A program made the translations under genes and the position numbers. From Ananas comosus (lineage: Eukaryota > Streptophyta > Magnoliopsida > Poales > Bromeliaceae): a stretch of 64,000 nucleotides of DNA. Location of the stretch: the NCBI RefSeq assembly GCF_001540865.1, contig NC_033639.1, positions 7,286,282-7,350,281 of the forward strand, given 5' to 3'. Shown piece by piece: positions 56,048 to 64,000 of this stretch; the first letter of the stretch is position 1, and each line of letters begins with the position of its first letter. The notes below the pieces were generated by a model. That model saw only the letters and a list, made by a program, of their open reading frames with translations, made no database searches and was not told the DNA's origin.

Positions 56048-58241
56048 TGTTAGTTATATGCCCAAAAGCCAATCCGCTGACACTAGCTTAAGGGTATTTA
56101 AGTATTAATCATTTATAATTCATAATATAAGGGCAGATAATCTATTCATATCTATTGTATAGCAGTACAATATTGACATGAATCGTCCATAGAGTCTTTG
56201 TTTGAAAAGTCTTAAGAGTTAGGAATTTGAGATATGTACTTTTCTGTACCGGACTCTTTAAATGCTCCTAGCCAGAGGAATATTACAGGGATGGTGATAT
56301 TCCGGATAGGCTGGTGTATGCTATGTTTCTAATTGAGGTGACGAATCTCAAGTCACTAGTGTAGGGACACTAGAACAAGCTTAGAGGTGCTTGTTAGAGA
56401 ACAAGTATACTGAGCGTGACTATTTAGTTGAACAGTCATATGGTTCTATGCTCGCCAGTGATAAGTTCATTGCTACAGTTGTGTGAAGTACTCCTCGGAC
56501 CTGAGGCATCATAGTTGCTTCACGTATAGATTGCTACCATTTGACAGTACTAATAATTAGACTCTAGACATGGGTCTATATTCAGTACTGATTGGCTGTG
56601 GTGATTTATGTGAGGAGGCATGGGAATGCGCAATAAGGAATCCAACACTCTCAATGACAAGGGAGAATGTCCTATGCAGTCTATCGGACTGACTCGGAAA
56701 ACCCCTGGCCAGGGTACATGGTATGTGGAAAGAGTTTCCAACTATGTTGTCATATTGAGTTGATTTCAGATAGTTTAGTCATATAGTCGAATGATAAGGT
56801 TTGGCGAGTAACCATGGCCTTAGTTCGATTGGGACGTTGTATGTTGAAAGGAATTAATCACATGGTAGCTGAAAGCGGAAAGGTTCATTCTTCATTACCA
56901 TTCTGGATTGCCGTGATATACTGCTAGGTGTCACTCACGGACAGTGAGAGAATATGAATGATTCGAATTGAATTGTTCTTATTTATCGATTAGAAGAGTT
57001 CTATTTAAATATCAAAGAGTTTGATGTTGAGCTCCACTGCCGAATGGTAATGAACCTATGCGGTCACACACATTAGGAATTGTGTGCGCCTGAATCGTTT
57101 GGATGAGAGTCATTCACTAAAGAGTTTAGTGTAAGCGATGAAAATAAAAAGAAGCTGTTTAATTAAATTAGATTTAATTATTCAATTCGGTTATAACTGA
57201 TAGTCCTACTTAGATTAGGATCTCAGAATCAGTTAGAGAATTATGCGCAAGATTTAAATTTATCTCTAATTAGATTAGTAGATAATATTTAATCATAAAA
57301 GATATTTAAATGAGATTTAAATATTAGTGACTAATCTTATTGGATAAGATNTTTAAATATTAGTGAGTAATCTTATTGGATAAGATCAAAATTAGATAAG
57401 ATCTAATTAAATATTGGAGAGATTAATATTTATCTCTAATTGGATTAGAGAATAATTAAATATTCATAATATCTTATAAGATAAGATTTTTACTAGATTT
57501 GATTTAGTTGGATAAGCATGAATATTTAATTGTTAAATTTTATTAGAGAGAGAGAAAAATCTTATTAGATAAGATTTTATGAAATAAGATTCTATATATA
57601 CATATATAGATTTATATGTATGTATGAATATACAATGAATTAAAAAAAAAAGAAAAAAGAAAAAAAAGGTGAAACCGTACGGCACATAGTGCCATATGGA
57701 TTGAATGCATGGTAATTAAGATGCCATGCATCTTAATTAATTTGATGCATGTTAGCCTTTTGATCTATATACATATAGAGATCAATCTCTCCGATTTCTC
57801 TCCCGCGCGCGTGTTTCTCTCCGGTCAACTTCTCTACTCTTCATCGACCGGTGGATCATGAAAGGATTGCTAGGACCGTCCAGACGGTCCGTGACTCATC
57901 CTATTCGTGAGACGAAGATCGATCGGGTCGTCGATTCCGTGTGGATACGCGTAGAGGCCGGGCATGTGCGCGGCTCATCGAAATCTCTGTTCGTCATATT
58001 CAGTTTCAACCGTACAGTAGATCAAGAGACCTTAACTGGTCCACGGTAAGATCTCTAAACATAAAGAGTTTTGTTTAGATTAAATTTTTACACAGTAACA
58101 TGAGAGTGATCCGCCGGCAACGGTTTGATTTATTGGTTTTCGGTTTTCATATGTGATATGTATTTGGCTTCCGAAAAATTTTTAAAAGTGCAAAAACTAT
58201 TTTCCGCTGCATTTTTCTGATGTGCCGGTTAATTTCTAACA
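56048..58241 (+). repeat. LARD-like 5' LTR, copy 2
   Basis: 2194 bp, same termini as 34140-36304. The first about 90 bases contain more changes than the rest. Confidence 0.88.
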
Positions 58242-58242
58242 G

Positions 58243-58255
58243 TGGTATCAGAGCC
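58243..58255 (+). other. Primer-binding site, LARD-like copy 2
   Basis: TGGTATCAGAGCC one base after the LTR end. Confidence 0.9.
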
Positions 58256-59972
58256 AATTCTCATGTTCTATGTAAAAATATTAAAAATCAGTACGGTTCG
58301 ATCAAATTTTTCGGATTCTTTCTATGATTAGATCGTTCTCATTTTGTCATTTTGCATGTGCTACGATTTGTTGTTTTATTACAACAATATTGCCAAGCAA
58401 AAATGCGAGATAACGTATTTTATAGTTCCGAAAAATTTAATCGAGATCTGAGACGGATCGGTTGCATTTTTGTATAATTAATTATATAGGAGATGATCAT
58501 GAACTTGACTAGATCTTTGTGATGTGATTATGGATGTATCTCGATGTTTTTGAGATCATGTGATGTATTTTTATGGGTGTAATTTACACAATTATTTATT
58601 ATTTAGTTTCCGGTATTTGTGAATAGGGCCTGCGTGCCTTTGTTCTTCTCTTTAAATTAATTTGTAATTTATTGGGATCTGCGTATCCCTACTAGTCTAA
58701 TTTGTAATAATTAGATCAGGCAAAATTATAGTTCTATAGGAGAGTGTGCTCCGCAAGAGTTGACGGACTGAGGTCGTAATTTTTTACGGCATCGTGGCAT
58801 ACATAGGACTCAGGAGAAGAAGATGATTAAACGGTCGCAGACGGCCGAGATCTATCTGACCACATAAGATGTTGGTAAATCTGGAAGTTGAAGAATAGTT
58901 TTTCTCAAAATTTGAGAATGTGTATGTGAATGTAACAATTACCCCATAGACCGATTTGTCTCATCCGCTCGAGTCAAATCATAAAAGTTCATGATCATCC
59001 TTTTTAGCATACAGTTATTTATTTATTTTGTGTGTATGTGATACATGTCATTTTATATCATGAGATGTGATATATGAATATTTCTATGATGATGAGACCA
59101 AATTAATAAAGTTTTAATCTCCCTATAATATATTAAGTAGGAACGAAGGGGTATATGATACTCTATCATGGCCTTCCGCCAATCACAGGGTGAGAATAAA
59201 GTTCCGACATTGAGCAGTCACGCATGGTCCCATGGGGCTACTTGTGTTTGGGCAATGTGAACATCTTGTCATATGATGCTACAAGATAGGATTACCAACG
59301 GATCCACGAAACTGTCCGGTGAGGGGCTTTTGGTAGTTCCATACTTGTAGGAAAGGTGGGTTTGACTTAACTAGGGCGTTTGCACCAAGAAACTGTCCGG
59401 TGAAGTGTAAAACCCTAGAGGCCGAAGGATGATCGGATCATACATGAGATGTGCCGAGGTAAGGTGTTACCCGCTTACTAAATTACGGCTTTCCAAGAAA
59501 CCGTCCGGTGAGGTAAGTCATAATTATAAGACCCTGATCCCCGCTAGAAATATCAAGGGTTGATGATTTCCGTCTTTCCATCTAGGGAGTGTGGAAATTC
59601 GATAAATTTAGTGGGGGTACCTATTAGATTTAAAGGCCCTAATCTAATAGGATAAAAATGATTAACACTTAACTAAATAATCATTTCTATTTTTGCTACA
59701 TGGTTGACCTTATTTGATCGAATTTTTGAATCTCTCGACAGCTAACTAATTGGGTAGGATATAGAGAGTTGTTTCAATTTTGATGTAGGTAGTCGACATA
59801 CTTAACTCCATCTAATCTCTCATTTGGAGATTCATAACCAAGAAAATATAATTTCAACATAAGTACGACATCATTACACATTAGAGCAATTGGTTGCTTA
59901 GGTAAACAAAACTATTAATATTCAAAGTGTGTTGTGGAAAACATACATAATATTTATAGTTTATTATATTTT

Positions 59973-60099
59973 ATACAAAAGTTGTATAATAAATGATGTC
60001 TTCTTTGCAAATATAAGATATTAAAGATATTAATACAAGAATTGTATGATAAGTATTGTTGAATACGTGACATTAGATGTCTGCATACAAGAGTTGTAT
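59973..60099 (+). repeat. Three ATACAA-n3-TTGTAT hairpins, copy 2
   Basis: Counterparts of the hairpins at 38013-38139. Starts are 59973, 60033 and 60085, the same order and spacing, with stems unchanged. Confidence 0.6.
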
Positions 60100-62344
60100 A
60101 GTATGTGGAGTCATATACTCGATATGAGATATCAAGTTTAAATAGATAAGTAAGGATGGACCTTTGTGATCGTCACAGATAGGGTTGTTATGAGATAACA
60201 TGAACCTTAATAAGAGATGTCGAGCTAACTTGTAATTCCAGATAATCCAATTGGATATAATAAGTTTAGTGTCTCACTGGTTAAGTTGAAAAGTATTTTC
60301 TATTAAATAGATAGGCATCGAGTGTGATATCCTTTGAATTGAAAATGTAGCAAGAGTTGCCATATTAGTTCAAAGAAAATATACGAATTTACTATCTGGT
60401 TAAAAACTTAAATGCTATCTTTAAGGGCTGATATACCTTTTACTTTGAGAAAGTACAATTCTATTTATTATTTATTATATAATTTATTTGAAAAATATCA
60501 ATACCTTGAAGGATGGCTTTACTTTTTAAAAAATGGTAAATTGCACAGTTTATATGTGATAAGGAAGTTATTAAATTTGATGTAAACTAGAGGTTAGAGA
60601 ATTAAGAGTTCATATGGCAGTTGTGATTAGGTTGCATCGGTACAGATGGGATAAATAGATTGGCTAATAATGATTTTGAGTTGTTTATTCAAAACCATAC
60701 CCAATCTATGAGTCCAGTTCTAAACTGATATAACTAAATCATCCTTTGTGAGACAAAGTATAGAAGCCATTAAATACTCATACTAATGCGTGGTGATGCA
60801 TATTGATCATATGATGATCATGAATGGTTCTCTGATATTTCATTTTACTAATGAAGGTCATAGTAAAAGTCATATGGATCTTACAGATCGCGAAATTGAA
60901 TACTTCGGAGAAGTTCAAAGCGAATTCAAAAGTTAAGCACAAGAAAGGGTATTAATACTCATCGATTAGATCGAGCAGGTTATTGCCTTGGTATTGAGCA
61001 TTACATCACCTCTAGTATATTGACATTCCTTATAGTCTCCTTTATTAATATTTTTGGATATTTCAAAGGAGAAGTCGTATCTTGTAAGACATGATACAAG
61101 TTAAAATTAACTGTGTAATTGTATTATTATTCACTCTACAGATGTGCCAATCTTGTCAATGTATTCCCACTAAGAGTAGTCTCTTCTGAAATTTTCGCCT
61201 ATAATATCGCATAAGATGCGAAAAGATAAAAGGCAATTATTATGATTTGTAGATATCCATCATTTATTTTCGGAACATAAAATAGATGGATGGATACAGC
61301 ATTTAGCGTGTATAGACTCAATCAATCTCAAAGAGTTGAGATATTATATTTTCTTTTCAAGAAAAGATTTTTGTTAACATATTTATTTTGATAAAAGGTT
61401 TATTATGAAAGAAGCAGTGGGAGGAATCTATATAGCTCAACGAAGTGTTTATTGAGCTGTGAGTCTGTAAGTCTAAATTAATTATTTGTACACATAAGAT
61501 CTAAGATATTTTCTAAATCTCAGATCAAATTGGATTTGATCATGAGGTATTAGAAGAAATTGTTCTTCTAAAAGAGATAATGATTATCTTAGATATGAAG
61601 AAACGATATAAGATATCAATCCGAGAAGATAGATGCATACAAGCAAATTTGAATGGATGTTATAGGAATCTTAAATTATGGACTCTCTATAAGGTAAGGT
61701 AACTTGTGAGCCTTTAAAATTAAAGATTTGTATAAATAAAAGGTACAGACCTTTGATACTCCATCACTAACAAAATATTGCGGTCAAAGAGAAAGTCTCG
61801 AATACAGTGATAGATTTGTGGTGGATATGATAATCCATTTGTTTTTTTGCTTGTTACACATGGTGATATAAGATATCATAGTTGATCTTTAATTTATATT
61901 ATTAAAGAAAGATACTATTCGGAACAGTGGAAGAATTTCCTCACAAATTGTAATTGGATCTAAATGATCTTCTTAGAAATATGGCATCTGCTTCAAAATG
62001 CAAACAAAGTGTTTGGTGTATTGAATGTATGGACGAGTCAAAAAGAGTACAGAGAAATAGTGGGAGCACAAAATATGCTTTACGTATTGTACGTAAACAA
62101 TATTTGATATTTGAGAAATTTAACCAGTGTGATAATATTTAATGTCAAGAACTTCTTGATGAAAATTCTAGTTATATATTTTCATCTGAAGAATGCGGGT
62201 CTATAGAGATAGATCTGATAAATATCTTGAACTGCGTACATAGGTTATCATGTTGAAGAGGTCAACAAGATTGAATTCTAAAGGGAGACATTATCCTTTG
62301 GAAGGAAGTAGCCTCTGACAGTGTGTGTCACATACTAAGAAAGT

Positions 62345-64000
62345 AGGCCCTAAGTGCGTTGGAGCCTATATATAGTGCAAAAGGACCCGTGAGAGCAAAA
62401 GTGCAAAATCTGGCTAAATCCCAGATTTTGAGCTCTCGGGGACCGGTCCCTGAAGGAGAGACCGGTCCCCGTGCGCGTAGCCTGCCAGGAATCCTGAGGC
62501 AACCGGTCCCTGGCAGTGAGACCGGTCATCGGGAGACTGGTCCCTGAAGGAGAGACCGGTCCCTCACTGCGCAGCCAGCCAAAAACCTGGAAATTTGGCT
62601 AAGTCATGGAAACCTAACGTTCGGGAATCGGTCCCTGGTCGGGGAGACCGGTCCCCGACTGTGAAAGTTGCCCAGTCTGGGCAGTGCACAGAATAGGAAG
62701 TGGAGGGGCCTAAGTGCAAATGTCACAACACCTTATATGGCCCTAGCCTTCTCTCCCACAGCCATTTTTCACCCTCTTCTCATTTCCCTCTCTTTCTCTC
62801 TCTAAAACCCTAGCTCTAGAGCTTGGAGAAGAAGAAGAAGAAACTTGAGGAGGGATTTTTGGTGGCTTTGGTGGGTTTAGGAGCTCTCCAACAAGGAGGA
62901 GGTTGGTGGAACTTGGGCTAAGGTGAATTTCTAGCATGTAGAACTCTAGGGTTTGGTTTTAAACCTTGGAATTTAGAGTTTTGATCCTCTAATTAACCTA
63001 GAAACCCTCTATTGACCTTGAAACCATGAAATCCATGGTTTTCTTGAGGCGCTCTCATGGTGAACCCCTAGGGTTCATGCTAGATGCCCAAGGAATGTGT
63101 AGAATGGCTTTATAAAGATATTAGTGAGCTTCCTAGGTGATTCTAAGCTATCTTTTGCTTAGGGGTGAGATTAATCTAGGAGCATTCTATATGTAACATT
63201 GTTAATGCTCAAATTTGGAGCTTTTGCCCTAGAATTTTTCAGGGACGAATTGACCTCGTGGAAACCCAATTGGGAGTGCCCTTGACGCGTGGGACAACTC
63301 CGTTTAATGTTACGAAAATGTTTAAGAGTAGTTCATGTATAAAAGGGCCCAATTTGGCACTATTTTGACTATAGGACGCGGATTCGGCGTTCGTAACGTT
63401 TGGGAGTGTCCATATTCTTCATCTACTATCACTCAAGGTCGGGGGTGCACGCCGGAATCATCGGATTCCCCTCTATGTCTATTTTCACCTTTGTTGAGCA
63501 TATTTGTATATAGAGTCATTCATGCATAGTAGGGATATTTACATGTGATTAATGGTTAGAGTTTCAATATTGTGCTTCTAATGTAGTTGAACATAGTGAT
63601 TGAACAAGAACCATAATGGACATGTATGTAGAACCCTAGAAGATGTATGAATGCAAGACTTGGACCTTGATTGTAGTAAACAAGGGAAACAATGACAATA
63701 GAGACATGATTGGCCATGTGAATGGAATTGTTACACAAGGTTTAACAATAAGGGTATTGTACAAGAACAATGTAGAACATGACATGAACAATAGGTAAGA
63801 ACCTATCAAGACATCGGCATTATGACTTGTGACTATGTATCCTCAACTTGAGGATTGGATCGAGGCTCACGTGGACTTAGGCTTGAGGGAGGTCGCTCCT
63901 CCTCAAGCGGTGTACTTCGAAGTGTAGACACCAACGGGGAAGTACCCCGTCAACGATCCCTCGGGTGGTTGTGCTTAAAGCCTCCCTCGGTAGACGGGAG
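62345..64000 (+). mobile_element. Probable LTR/leader of another retroelement, cut by window end
   Basis: The sequence replaces the end of the LARD-like copy 2. It has an ACCGGT array (62442-62652), a TATA-like CTTATATGGCC at about 62731, a CT-rich leader with AAACCCTAG words, and GC-moderate sequence without a domain-bearing ORF up to the window end. Direct evidence for LTR ends is lacking. Confidence 0.4.
62442..62652 (+). promoter_or_regulatory. Array of paired GACCGGTCCC motifs
   Basis: Eight cores in four pairs: 62442/62461, 62502/62521, 62536/62555 and 62627/62647, spaced 19, 19, 19 and 20 bp. Two cores are variants (ACTGGT, ATCGGT). The usual pair reads ACCGGTCCCTGAAGGAGAG then ACCGGT. 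It lies about 80 bp upstream of the TATA-like site. Confidence 0.55.

Larger units (their letters stand above)
56048..62344 (+). mobile_element. LTR element without coding capacity (LARD-like), copy 2, 3' truncated
   Basis: The 5' LTR (56048-58241), primer site (58243-58255) and interior are collinear with copy 1 up to about 62344 (equivalent to 40350). Unrelated retroelement-like sequence then begins. The last about 500 bp of interior and the 3' LTR are missing. A 44-bp imperfect duplication around a single N lies near 57310-57390, possibly an assembly artefact. No ORF encodes a retroelement domain. Confidence 0.85.

Noticed and set aside
57310..57390. Duplicated TTTAAATATTAGTGA block in LARD-like copy 2
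   Set aside because: It straddles a single N, and copy 1 has one unit, so it is probably an assembly artefact.

Overview
This is a window of plant nuclear DNA, most likely from a monocot. The genes show GC-rich, GC3-biased 5' ends, like those of commelinid monocots. The retroelements are typical plant types with initiator-Met-tRNA primer sites, and the spacers are crowded with MITEs. A pineapple-like genome is my guess, not something the sequence proves. Two 100-N gaps (2932-3031 and 41591-41690) and scattered single Ns show it is a draft assembly.

Four gene models look intact. (1) A secreted leucine-rich-repeat protein of the LRR-extensin-like/At4g06744 type, plus strand, 4058-5368. (2) A nine-exon gene on the minus strand, 29634-23271, for a DOA10/MARCH-type ER ubiquitin ligase (SUD1/CER9 family). 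Its exons join in frame to 1123 codons with canonical splice sites. (3) A single-exon EF-hand/TPR/zinc-finger protein of the At1g05150/At2g32450 type, plus strand, 41827-43956. (4) A small three-exon gene on the minus strand, 52432-49533, for a stand-alone subtilase inhibitor-I9 protein of 132 residues. They have no evident common pathway and sit as islands in repeats.

The rest is layered mobile DNA. Positions 1-3700 hold a retroelement LTR remnant, then a MITE split by a Helitron-like element that carries a dead fragment of a coproporphyrinogen III oxidase gene. Positions 5440-6960 hold MITEs. Positions 6976-17220 hold a decayed Ty3/gypsy Tekay/Del-type chromovirus on the minus strand, arranged LTR-gag/pol-LTR-partial gag, so it is a tandem recombinant. 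Positions 17221-21060 are a dense cluster of TA-repeat-flanked MITEs with palindromic ends. Positions 30260-33606 hold an AT-rich fold-back element split by a long-TIR Mutator-like element that carries pieces of at least one, probably two, host genes. Positions 34140-41590 and 56048-62344 hold two copies of a large LTR element with no recognisable coding capacity (LARD-like). Positions 44665-48000 hold another long-TIR element with a SINE inside it, and further MITEs. Positions 53400-56040 hold a gypsy gag remnant. Positions 62345-64000 look like the promoter region of another retroelement.

The signals I find most worth following are: paired ACCGGT palindromes at 19-22 bp spacing in three different LTR-type sequences; MITE ends whose hairpin arms differ by compensating changes; three small hairpins whose stems are identical in both copies of the non-coding LTR element; and the two gene-capturing DNA transposons.
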